Assembly (NCBI GenBank): GCA_002390485.1
Contig: DGPO01000104.1
Span: forward strand, 37,695-53,317
Source: Halieaceae bacterium UBA4438
Lineage (GTDB): Bacteria > Pseudomonadota > Gammaproteobacteria > Pseudomonadales > Halieaceae
Length of the DNA: 15,623 bases
Reading direction: 5' to 3'
Every line of letters begins with the position of its first letter. Positions within the stretch are counted from its first letter, which is position 1. A program made the position numbers and the translations under genes. Shown here piece by piece: positions 7,757 to 13,890 of the stretch. The notes beneath the pieces were generated by a model. It ran no database searches. It worked only from the letters and a program-made list of their open reading frames with translations, and had not been told where the DNA came from.

Positions 7757-7837
7757 AAATGGTAAGTCGTCCTCGCTGACTTACGCTCTGGGCCTCAGCT
7801 CGGTATGGTATGACGGGTGTCCCTAATAGGTTGTCCT

Positions 7838-8314
7838 ATGAGTCAGTCATCACTGCATATCGTGCTTTGTCAGCCCGAGATTCCGCCTAATACGGGCAAT
7901 ATTATTCGGCTTTGTGCGAATACCGGTGCAGCGCTTCACATGATCGAACCCCTAGGCTTTGAGATGGATGACAAACGGCTGAGGCGTGCGGGGCTTGACT
8001 ACCACGAGTTCGCCAGCGTGCGAACCTGGGAGAGCCTGCCTGCCTATGCGAGCGCCCATGCTGGTCGACGCCTAATCGCCATAGAGACCTGTGGTGAGAC
8101 TGTCCATTCGGAAGTGACCTATGAACACGGTGACTCACTGGTGTTCGGGTCTGAAACCAAGGGTCTTTCGGATGAGATCCTGGCGTTGTTTGAGCAAAGC
8201 AACATCGTGCGTCTGCCCATGTTGCCTGGGAGTCGAAGTTTGAACCTCTCCAACGCGGTTGCTGTTGCGGTTTTTGAAGCGTGGCGGCAGCTCGACTTCG
8301 TGGGGCGACACTAG
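7838..8314 (+). CDS. trmL: tRNA (cytidine(34)-2'-O)-methyltransferase TrmL
   Basis: TrmL is a SPOUT-class enzyme that 2'-O-methylates the wobble base (C34/cmnm5U34) of tRNA-Leu isoacceptors, using S-adenosylmethionine. The 158-residue protein matches the family along its whole length: HIVLCQPEIPPNTGNIIRLC at the start, LVFGSETKGLS in the middle, and the trefoil-knot SAM-binding C-terminus RLPMLPGSRSLNLSNAVAV. The frame is open back to GTG 7817, but ATG 7838 places the family's N-terminal motif close to the start, as in known TrmL proteins, and TAGG lies 7 bases before it. It is convergent with the second GFA gene, with only 34 bases between the stops and no clear terminator. It is a housekeeping gene with no obvious tie to its neighbours. 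Confidence 0.96.
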   Translation: MSQSSLHIVLCQPEIPPNTGNIIRLCANTGAALHMIEPLGFEMDDKRLRRAGLDYHEFASVRTWESLPAYASAHAGRRLIAIETCGETVHSEVTYEHGDSLVFGSETKGLSDEILALFEQSNIVRLPMLPGSRSLNLSNAVAVAVFEAWRQLDFVGRH

Positions 8315-8348
8315 ATCTAAACGACACAGCTCTGCTCGCCCCAATGAG

Positions 8349-8750
8349 TTAGCTCTGCTTGTCGAGTTTCACATCACCCGCAACAGACACCCACTCAGGT
8401 GCTGAGCCACACCAAATTTGAACTTGCGGGGGCAGTTGGTCTTTTTGTCTGCATCCGCCCAGCCGAAGAGATAAAAGACCTTCGCCGTCGGCACTGCTCG
8501 TGTGAATGCCCGAACCACACTTACCGCAGAAGCTGTAATGACGCGTATTCCCGCTGTCCGCCAACTTCTCATACGCCTTGAGCTGGCCTTGAGTGACCTG
8601 GAAGCTGTCGCGCGATACGCGCGCCGCATACTGAAACGCCGACGAGCCAAAGGTCTGACAGTCGCTGCAATAACAGACGGCAACGAGTTTGGGATCAGCA
8701 GTGGCTCGCCAGGTGATGGTGCCGCAGTGACAGGCTCCGTCGATCTGCAT
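8349..8750 (-). CDS. GFA-family (CENP-V/GFA domain) zinc protein, copy 2
   Basis: This is a 133-residue single-domain protein with a complete zinc-ligand set: C7-H-C9, C26-Y-C28-x-x-C31 and C75-x-x-C78, the same positions as in the GFA protein at 3854-4264. Outside the ligands the two differ substantially, so they are old paralogues or separate acquisitions. This copy has an IQIWCGSAPEW-like C-terminal motif (VQIWCGSAPEW) common in the family. A ribosome site AGAGG (8761-8765 on the other strand) lies about 10 bases upstream. The substrate is unknown. It is divergent from the TauD-type dioxygenase gene, and a short palindrome between them (8790-8810) could control this gene. Confidence 0.9.
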   Translation of the reverse strand: MQIDGACHCGTITWRATADPKLVAVCYCSDCQTFGSSAFQYAARVSRDSFQVTQGQLKAYEKLADSGNTRHYSFCGKCGSGIHTSSADGEGLLSLRLGGCRQKDQLPPQVQIWCGSAPEWVSVAGDVKLDKQS

Positions 8751-8789
8751 AATGGTTTGACCTCTTCTAAAACGTTGTCGTATGGTTGT

Positions 8790-8810
8790 AATGGCATAGA
8801 AAGTGCCATT
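8790..8810. repeat. Perfect 7-bp inverted repeat in the divergent GFA/dioxygenase region
   Basis: AATGGCA (8790-8796) and TGCCATT (8804-8810) are exact reverse complements with a 7-base spacer, giving 14-bp centre-to-centre spacing. On the minus strand a TAAAAT element lies directly beside it, about 60 bases before the GFA start. It could be an operator for a dimeric regulator or a hairpin in the GFA leader RNA. Confidence 0.4.
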
Positions 8811-8831
8811 TTATGGGTTGTCGTGATCAAT

Positions 8832-8861
8832 TTGGCTAAGACCCGCATTACAACGTATAAC
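8832..8861 (+). promoter_or_regulatory. Probable sigma-70 promoter for the dioxygenase operon
   Basis: TTGGCT (8832-8837) matches four of six -35 bases, and TATAAC (8856-8861) matches five of six -10 bases, with 18 bp between them. Transcription would begin near 8868, leaving about 40 bases before the preferred start codon at 8911. Confidence 0.5.
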
Positions 8862-8883
8862 AATAACCGATGTATTGGAGGCT

Positions 8884-8916
8884 GTGGACGCTTTGAAAGG
8901 GGTAGATGCTTTGAAA
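8884..8916 (+). repeat. Tandem near-duplicate covering the dioxygenase start region
   Basis: GTGGACGCTTTGAAA (8884-8898) is repeated as GTAGATGCTTTGAAA (8902-8916), 18 bases on and in the same frame, so both encode VDALK. Each copy carries a TTG (8893, 8911) that can serve as a start, and each TTG has its own ribosome-site-like sequence: GGAGG (8877-8881) for the first and AAGGGG (8896-8901) for the second. Confidence 0.7.
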
Positions 8917-9759
8917 ATAGTGCCGATTTGTGAGGGTTTTGGCGCTGACGTCGAGGGTGTCGATCTCGACGCGTTAGCTCACGGTACATTTGATGCGATT
9001 TACACTGCTTGGCTCGCGTATGGTGTCTTGAGATTTAAAGGCCAGTCGCTCGACAAGGATTCACTTCAAACGTTCAGCCAGCGGTTTGGTCCGCTAGAAG
9101 AAATGCCGACAGGGCGAATGAGTGCTGCGCAAAAAGCGAAAATCGATAATCTTTACGTCACACCCATTTCGAATATCAAGCTTGCAGGGAAGCCCATTGG
9201 TGGACTGGGCGACGCTGAGGCGACATGGCACTCGGACATGACGTATATCGAGACCCCGCCACCGGCGAGTGTGTTGCTGGGCGTGGAGATCCCTCAAAAC
9301 GGGGGCGATACTTTTTTTGCCGATCAGCGCGCGGCCCTTGCCTGGCTTCCGCAGGCGTTGCGTGAGCGGATTACGGGATTGACCATTAAACACAATGCGG
9401 CGCACGACAGCGTCGGCAATCTACGGCCCGGATTTGATGCATTTGATGACCCGCGTGATGCACCGGGCGCCATCCACCCCATGGTTAGGATTCACAACGA
9501 GACGGGGGAGGAGTGCTTGTACTTAGGGCGTCGCGAATGGGCCTATGTTCCCGGTTTGCCGCTAGAAGAGAGCGAGGCGCTTTTGGACGACTTATGGGCC
9601 TATGCGACGCCAGCGGATTATGTTGTTGAGCAAAATTGGACGCCGGGGGATGTCATCATTTGGGATAATCGTCGCTGTCTCCACAAGCGCACGTCGATCG
9701 ATCCATCTCAAAGGCGTTTGTTGCTGCGCTGTCAGGTATTAGCGAAGGCCGGCGATTAG
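8911..9759 (+). CDS. TauD/TfdA-family Fe(II)/2-oxoglutarate-dependent dioxygenase
   Basis: This cytoplasmic non-haem iron oxygenase couples 2-oxoglutarate decarboxylation to substrate hydroxylation. Relatives cleave taurine, sulfate esters or phenoxyacetates, or hydroxylate betaines; the substrate here cannot be named. With M1 at 8911, the iron triad is H107-S-D109 (TWHSDMTY) and H258 (CLHKRTS). R269, eleven residues after H258, fits the 2-oxoglutarate-binding arginine. GDVIIWDNR precedes the distal histidine as usual. The 282-residue length is typical. The frame is open back to TTG 8875; I chose TTG 8911 because the family N-terminus (CEGFGADVEGVDL) then starts at the normal distance and AAGGGG lies 9 bases upstream, but TTG 8893 is a real alternative. 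Only 26 bases separate it from the VTT protein gene, which suggests an operon. Confidence 0.93.
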   Translation: MKIVPICEGFGADVEGVDLDALAHGTFDAIYTAWLAYGVLRFKGQSLDKDSLQTFSQRFGPLEEMPTGRMSAAQKAKIDNLYVTPISNIKLAGKPIGGLGDAEATWHSDMTYIETPPPASVLLGVEIPQNGGDTFFADQRAALAWLPQALRERITGLTIKHNAAHDSVGNLRPGFDAFDDPRDAPGAIHPMVRIHNETGEECLYLGRREWAYVPGLPLEESEALLDDLWAYATPADYVVEQNWTPGDVIIWDNRRCLHKRTSIDPSQRRLLLRCQVLAKAGD

Positions 9760-9785
9760 TGGCTGTATTTGGGCGAATTTTCTAA

Positions 9786-10466
9786 GTGACTCGTTCTGTC
9801 ACAGCAGTGGTCCGTTTCGCAGTATTCGTCGCAGGGCTCGTGCTCCTCATTTACGTCGGCAGAAGCCTGGCCGTTCGGTACGGTATTGAGCTCACTCCAG
9901 CGTCAATACAGGACTTTAAGGACTGGATAGAGACGCTCGGCTGGCTAGGTCCACTGGCTTACATCATTCTCGTGGTTGTCAGGCTCTTCATCGGGCTGTC
10001 TTCACACCTTATTTTGATTTTAGGCGGAATCGCGTTCGGCGTGGTGGGCGGTATAGTTTGGGGTGGCATAGGCCTGACCCTGTCAGGCTGCGTTCAGTAC
10101 GGTCTGGGGCACTATTTTGGGAGCGAGTGGGTGTCGACACGCTTGGGTGAGAACAATGCGCGGCTGAAAAAACTATTGTCACGTAGCGGGGTGCCTGCGC
10201 TCTTCTTCATTACAGTCCATCCGTTGGGGCCGCAGAGTCCGTTGACCGTTGTTGCGGGGGCTATTCGTTTTGATTTCACAAAGTTCTTGGTCACCATGAT
10301 AGCCGCCACGCCCATTCGTGCGGGTATCTATGCGGTGTTGGGTGCGTCAGTTTTAGAACTCGATTTGAGACAAATCATGCTGATAACGCTGGGATTGGTC
10401 ATTGCCATAGCGCTCCCTTTGTTGCACCCCAAGACGCGCGCGTTTTTTAAGCATTCCACACCTTAA
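9786..10466 (+). CDS. TVP38/TMEM64 (VTT/DedA-like) inner-membrane protein
   Basis: This 226-residue integral membrane protein belongs to the VTT (SNARE-associated Golgi/DedA-like) superfamily. Relatives are implicated in lipid scrambling or transport, but bacterial TVP38 proteins mostly lack an assigned substrate. Helices are visible at about 11-26, 56-74, 76-105, 165-190 and 196-213. The family core includes the glycine-rich GGIAFGVVGGIVWGGIG (80-96) and the re-entrant segment FFITVHPLGPQSPLTVVAG (140-158), with IRFDFTKFL after it. The start is a GTG 26 bases after the dioxygenase stop, with only a weak ribosome site, so translation may depend partly on the upstream gene. It ends 18 bases before the GrdB-like gene, placing it in the middle of a three-gene operon. 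Confidence 0.9.
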   Translation: MTRSVTAVVRFAVFVAGLVLLIYVGRSLAVRYGIELTPASIQDFKDWIETLGWLGPLAYIILVVVRLFIGLSSHLILILGGIAFGVVGGIVWGGIGLTLSGCVQYGLGHYFGSEWVSTRLGENNARLKKLLSRSGVPALFFITVHPLGPQSPLTVVAGAIRFDFTKFLVTMIAATPIRAGIYAVLGASVLELDLRQIMLITLGLVIAIALPLLHPKTRAFFKHSTP

Positions 10467-10484
10467 TCGAGCCGAGGTTTCGCA

Positions 10485-11726
10485 ATGGTCAAGCTGGTTG
10501 ATATCCCTGAATATGAGCGCAACCACCTGATGAGTAAGTTGATGTCGCCATTGGGAGAGCTGCCTTGGGTGAGCAGTGAAAAATCGCTCAAGGAAAAGCG
10601 AGTTGCCATTGTCACTACAGCGGGGCTCAATTACCGCGAGGAAAGTAGTTTCGACTTTATCGATTCGAGTTATCGCGCGATTCCCAGAGACCTAGACTCG
10701 GCCGACCTTTTGATGACCCACTCATCGGTCAATTTTGACCGCAGTGGTTTTCAGGAAGACATCAACGTCGTTTTTCCCATTGATCGGTTCAAAGAGCTCG
10801 AGGCCGCAGGTGTTATAGGCTCAGTTGCAGACATCAACTACAGCTTTATGGGCGGCGGCCTGCTGCCCAGTGTCTACGAAGACAATGTGCGAGATCTTGC
10901 AACGCGCTTAAAGGCTGATGGTGTTGACGCCGCGTTTATCGTCCCAGTCTGCCCCAATTGTTCGCGAACTGTTTGCGGTATTTCCTATTATCTTGAGTCC
11001 GAGGGCATTCAAACCACAGGCATTGCACTCTTTCGAGAGATTGCCCAGTCGATGAAGCCGCCCCGTATCCTCTGGGTCAGTTTTCCTTTGGGCAGGCCGC
11101 TCGGTAAGCCGGGTGATGCAGCCTTCCAAACCGAGGTCATTGCGCACACGCTGGCGTTACTCGATGCAACAGAGGGTCCGGTTCTACAGGACTATTCTAT
11201 TGATCTACCCGATGTGGAGACACCACCACCGGCCTGCCCTGTGAGTTTCCAGCAAAAAAATGAGGACCACTCGTGGCGCGGTCGATTACGCCGTGAAATG
11301 GGTGCCTTAACCCCTTGGTATGAGTTAGGTCTCAAACGACGAGGCCGGACGACCGTCGGTGTCAGCGGCTCTAGTATTGAAGACATCATAGAAGGACTCA
11401 CGTCGTGGCCAGATGACAACGATCAGGACTTCCCTGAACCGGTTTGGTTAAAGTGCGCCTTGGAAGACCTTAAAGCGTTCTACTCTGAGGCCTTGACCGC
11501 ACAACCGGGAGAGTACCGGGCCGGTTATTCGGAGCGTGTTATTTTTGAGGAGACCGTGCTGGGGGAGTTAATCGTTTGTTACGTCGACTATTTTGAAACA
11601 ATAGAGCCCAACCACCCCTTTGTCCGGGCCATCGCCTCTCGTGAGCAGCTCAAGCGATCAACCGGTAACTGGGCGGTTGATCAATCGGGCGATAAAGTCA
11701 AAGCCGCCAACCCGGTTGATAAGTAA
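10485..11726 (+). CDS. Cysteine-type glycine/sarcosine/betaine reductase B (GrdB)-like protein with C-terminal extension
   Basis: Residues about 36-225 resemble the selenoprotein B family of glycine, sarcosine, betaine and proline reductases, known mainly from anaerobes. Family marks are RVAIVTTAG (39-47), DINVVFPIDR (92-101), SFMGG (120-124), ADGVDAAFIVPV (144-155) and PPRILWVSFPLGRPLGKPGD (192-211). At the redox centre, where GrdB has Sec-G-T-C, this protein has C156-P-N-C159, followed by C164, so selenocysteine is replaced by cysteine and a CxxC redox pair is possible. Residues about 245-413 form an added region I do not recognise, with WYELGLKRRGRTTVGVSG and LEDLKAFYSEAL segments. There is no signal peptide or membrane helix. 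GAGG lies 7 bases before the ATG. No other reductase component (GrdA, GrdE, GrdC/D) is nearby, so a classical glycine reductase complex is unlikely. Its reaction is unknown. Confidence 0.8.
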   Translation: MVKLVDIPEYERNHLMSKLMSPLGELPWVSSEKSLKEKRVAIVTTAGLNYREESSFDFIDSSYRAIPRDLDSADLLMTHSSVNFDRSGFQEDINVVFPIDRFKELEAAGVIGSVADINYSFMGGGLLPSVYEDNVRDLATRLKADGVDAAFIVPVCPNCSRTVCGISYYLESEGIQTTGIALFREIAQSMKPPRILWVSFPLGRPLGKPGDAAFQTEVIAHTLALLDATEGPVLQDYSIDLPDVETPPPACPVSFQQKNEDHSWRGRLRREMGALTPWYELGLKRRGRTTVGVSGSSIEDIIEGLTSWPDDNDQDFPEPVWLKCALEDLKAFYSEALTAQPGEYRAGYSERVIFEETVLGELIVCYVDYFETIEPNHPFVRAIASREQLKRSTGNWAVDQSGDKVKAANPVDK

Positions 11727-11741
11727 CGCTCAGCGGTTACT
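11722..11741 (+). repeat. Stem-loop over the stop codon of the GrdB-like gene
   Basis: AGTAAC (11722-11727) pairs with GTTACT (11736-11741), extended inward by two pairs with one bulged G and a three-base loop. The stop codon TAA (11724-11726) lies in the left arm. No U-run follows, so it is not an obvious terminator; it may protect the 3' end of the operon mRNA. Confidence 0.35.
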
Positions 11742-11755
11742 GCCGTAGCGGGTTG

Positions 11756-11797
11756 CCTCACTAAGCTTGACCACGCCAAGTGAGGAGGTAATCTCCT
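11756..11797 (+). promoter_or_regulatory. Leader with two mutually exclusive hairpins around a ribosome binding site
   Basis: Hairpin A pairs CCTCACT (11756-11762) with AGTGAGG (11779-11785). Hairpin B pairs AGGAG (11783-11787) with CTCCT (11793-11797) around the loop GTAAT and buries the strong ribosome site AGGAGGT (11783-11789) of the next gene. The two share bases 11783-11785, so only one can form fully. The site is also 12-13 bases from the ATG, longer than usual. This layout would permit translational control, for example by temperature, ligand or coupling to the upstream gene. The stems are short and have not been tested energetically. Confidence 0.45.
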
Positions 11798-11801
11798 TGA
11801 T

Positions 11802-12194
11802 ATGAATAATAGGAACTTTATCCGGCGCTTTGCGTCATTTTCTATTGCAATGGGCTGCGTTCACTTCGTACTCGAGACCTTATTTACTGTGCAGTATGGG
11901 CAGTCACTAACCGGCTTATTGCCCGACTATATTGCTGTCGCGCTGTTGCTGTGGGCCGGGGTGAGCGTTCGAGGGCAGGTTCACACCGTTGGCCTATTGT
12001 GCGGTGCGTGGGGGTTTACTCTTTGTCTTCACTATCGTGCCTGGGCCTGGCGGTTTGAAGAGGTCTTAGCCGGTGAAGCCACTGCGGTGGTTGAAACCAC
12101 CATGCATGTTTTGTCTTACACAGCGCCAATCTCTATTTTGTCTTTTGGATTGACGCTGTATTTTTGCTCGCGCGCCCAAACACGCGAATGGTAA
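11802..12194 (+). CDS. Small four-helix membrane protein, unknown function
   Basis: This is a 130-residue protein that I do not assign to a family. Four hydrophobic segments fit membrane helices at about 8-26, 34-52, 60-80 and 103-125, with a positively charged start (NNRNFIRRF) predicting a cytoplasmic N-terminus. Short polar loops and a W-rich stretch (YRAWAWRF, about 77-84) lie between helices 3 and 4. There is no catalytic or metal-binding motif. The ATG at 11802 is the only reasonable start, because the in-frame codons just upstream contain no start; the ribosome site AGGAGGT is strong but distant and lies inside a possible hairpin. It sits 75 bases after the GrdB-like gene and 76 before the PhoD-like gene, on the same strand as both, so it could belong to either transcript or be controlled on its own. 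Confidence 0.75.
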   Translation: MNNRNFIRRFASFSIAMGCVHFVLETLFTVQYGQSLTGLLPDYIAVALLLWAGVSVRGQVHTVGLLCGAWGFTLCLHYRAWAWRFEEVLAGEATAVVETTMHVLSYTAPISILSFGLTLYFCSRAQTREW

Positions 12195-12270
12195 GCGCAC
12201 TTTGTGAGACACCTGAAGGCTTCGCAGCAAGTAAGTTTCATTTCAACCGCGCGCAAGACCGAGGCTTAGC

Positions 12271-13878
12271 GTGTCACTAGAGCTCGTTAGACGCACCTTC
12301 CTCTCGCTGTCCGCGGTCCTCGCCCCAGCGGCAGTCCTGATGGGTTGTGCACCGGTTGGTCGTCAAGAAGTGAGGCACATACTGCCTTGCGTTACTGACA
12401 CGCAGCTTTGGGTGTCGGTGTCACTTGCGCGCCCCGAGACCGCGCTGGTGCTGATGATAGGCGGTCTGTCTTGCCCGGGTCGACCCATGGACAGTGAGGG
12501 TCGGCACTTCTCATTTTCAGCGTCGGCACTTGAGCCTTCAACAACGTATCAACTTCAGCTGGTCGCAGAGGAGCGAGCATTAGGCGATGCGTGGCCGTTG
12601 AAGACATTTCCTGCGGAAACTGACGACGTGGCTTCCTTGCGGCTTGGCGCGTTTACCTGTGCCGGCGGGGGTGATGGGTTTGGCTTTAATGGGCTGCAGT
12701 TTTTCAAGCCCCATGCGTTTCGGCACCGGTTGTTCGACGACTTATTGAGCAGGTCACCCGACGCAGTGATTGCTATTGGTGATCACATTTACTGGGATTT
12801 ACGTGGCGGTGAAATACCGCCGCTGGGACGACGAAGATCCGCCTTGGTACGATGGATTATCGGTGCGTATTTGCGGACACGATACGGTGCCTTTGACCGC
12901 ACCGCGCCGCTGATCGGCACCACCAACGAGCGGGTATTGAAACGCATTGCCAATGAACAAATAGCCGACCTGTATGGGACACGGTTTAAGTCAACGCCCA
13001 TCTTGTTTATCTCTGATGATCACGACTACTTTGAGAACGATGACGCCGAAAAAGAGTTAGTGACGTTTCCAGCGGATGATTTTAGTCGCGCGGCCCATCA
13101 TGCTGTGGCAAACCTTTACTATCCGCCACTGCCCAACGCACCGTCGAAACCGTTTGAACGATCTTTTGGTGTAATGCGCTATGGGTCTCTTTTTGAGGCG
13201 CCGTTACTGGATTGTGCGGGCCACATGACAATCAGTGGACCCTCGCCGGTGCTCTTGCCTGCCTCTGTTGAACAATGGGTTGTTGATCGAATTAAGTCGT
13301 CTAACGTGACGCACTTCGCGCTGGTGCCGTCGCACCCTTTTGGCTGGACTGCGGGTAAGTGGCGCGAGTGGTACCCTGACGTCGTGGCACCCGAGGGATT
13401 CACAGGTTTGGTGACCAATGAGCTGTTGAGCGCGACCCAAGGCGTGTTGACGAGTGCGGCAGAAAAGTACTTGTGGCAACGAGGCTGGTGGGTGCAACAC
13501 CAAAGGCTATTAAGCGCGCTTGCAAGTCGTCCGCGGTCCCGATTTACGTTTTCGGGCGATGTTCATGCGCAGGGGGCGATAGAGATTGACCGCAGTGGCG
13601 AGCTGAACTTAAGCGATGCGCCGCTGACGTCAATACTGGTCGGGCCTGTCAGTACGTCAGATGGGACCTGGCCGTCATTTGCGCGCGGTCTGTCCGCCAG
13701 CCTGCCGGCAGACTTGCACGCATCGACCTTGGCGGTCACCGACGAGGTCAATGGATTTACGATATTCGATATTTCAAAGGAGCGCGTCATTGCGACCTTG
13801 TACAGCTGCGGTGGTTACGACTCAAAGAGTGCGGACGACGGCAGTGTCAAACGGACCATTGAGTTGGCCCTCAGTTAA
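12271..13878 (+). CDS. PhoD-like metallophosphatase, probable Tat-exported lipoprotein
   Basis: This is a member of the PhoD-like alkaline phosphatase/phosphodiesterase family, acting outside the cytoplasm on phosphate esters or diesters; the substrate is unknown. The N-terminus carries R7-R8-T-F-L, a twin-arginine motif, and a lipobox LMGC with C26 as the lipidation site, so it is probably folded in the cytoplasm, exported by Tat and lipid-anchored. Metal-binding blocks are visible: IGDHIYWD with D171, SDDHDYFEND with D249-D250-H251-D252, PSHP with H355, and FSGDVHAQ with D430 and H432. An Ig-like N-terminal domain of about 90 residues precedes the catalytic domain, as in PhoD. The GTG start has GAGG (12261-12264) 6 bases upstream and gives a complete signal sequence. 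galT begins only 12 bases after its stop. Confidence 0.9.
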   Translation: MSLELVRRTFLSLSAVLAPAAVLMGCAPVGRQEVRHILPCVTDTQLWVSVSLARPETALVLMIGGLSCPGRPMDSEGRHFSFSASALEPSTTYQLQLVAEERALGDAWPLKTFPAETDDVASLRLGAFTCAGGGDGFGFNGLQFFKPHAFRHRLFDDLLSRSPDAVIAIGDHIYWDLRGGEIPPLGRRRSALVRWIIGAYLRTRYGAFDRTAPLIGTTNERVLKRIANEQIADLYGTRFKSTPILFISDDHDYFENDDAEKELVTFPADDFSRAAHHAVANLYYPPLPNAPSKPFERSFGVMRYGSLFEAPLLDCAGHMTISGPSPVLLPASVEQWVVDRIKSSNVTHFALVPSHPFGWTAGKWREWYPDVVAPEGFTGLVTNELLSATQGVLTSAAEKYLWQRGWWVQHQRLLSALASRPRSRFTFSGDVHAQGAIEIDRSGELNLSDAPLTSILVGPVSTSDGTWPSFARGLSASLPADLHASTLAVTDEVNGFTIFDISKERVIATLYSCGGYDSKSADDGSVKRTIELALS

Positions 13879-13890
13879 AGGATAGGTATT

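Noticed and set aside
7762..7784. Perfect 7-bp inverted repeat (GTAAGTC/GACTTAC) after the sulfatase as a terminator
   Set aside because: There is no U-run after it and the stem is AT-rich with a nine-base loop; at most a weak 3' structure.
8315..8360. Direct repeat AGCTCTGCT between the convergent trmL and GFA stops
   Set aside because: Only nine bases, one copy partly inside the GFA coding end, no hairpin or U-run; likely chance.
1208..8750. fhs plus two GFA proteins as a formaldehyde oxidation pathway
   Set aside because: The GFA name is historical and most members have no proven formaldehyde role; no glutathione-dependent formaldehyde dehydrogenase, S-formylglutathione hydrolase or formate dehydrogenase is present, and the genes are not co-transcribed.
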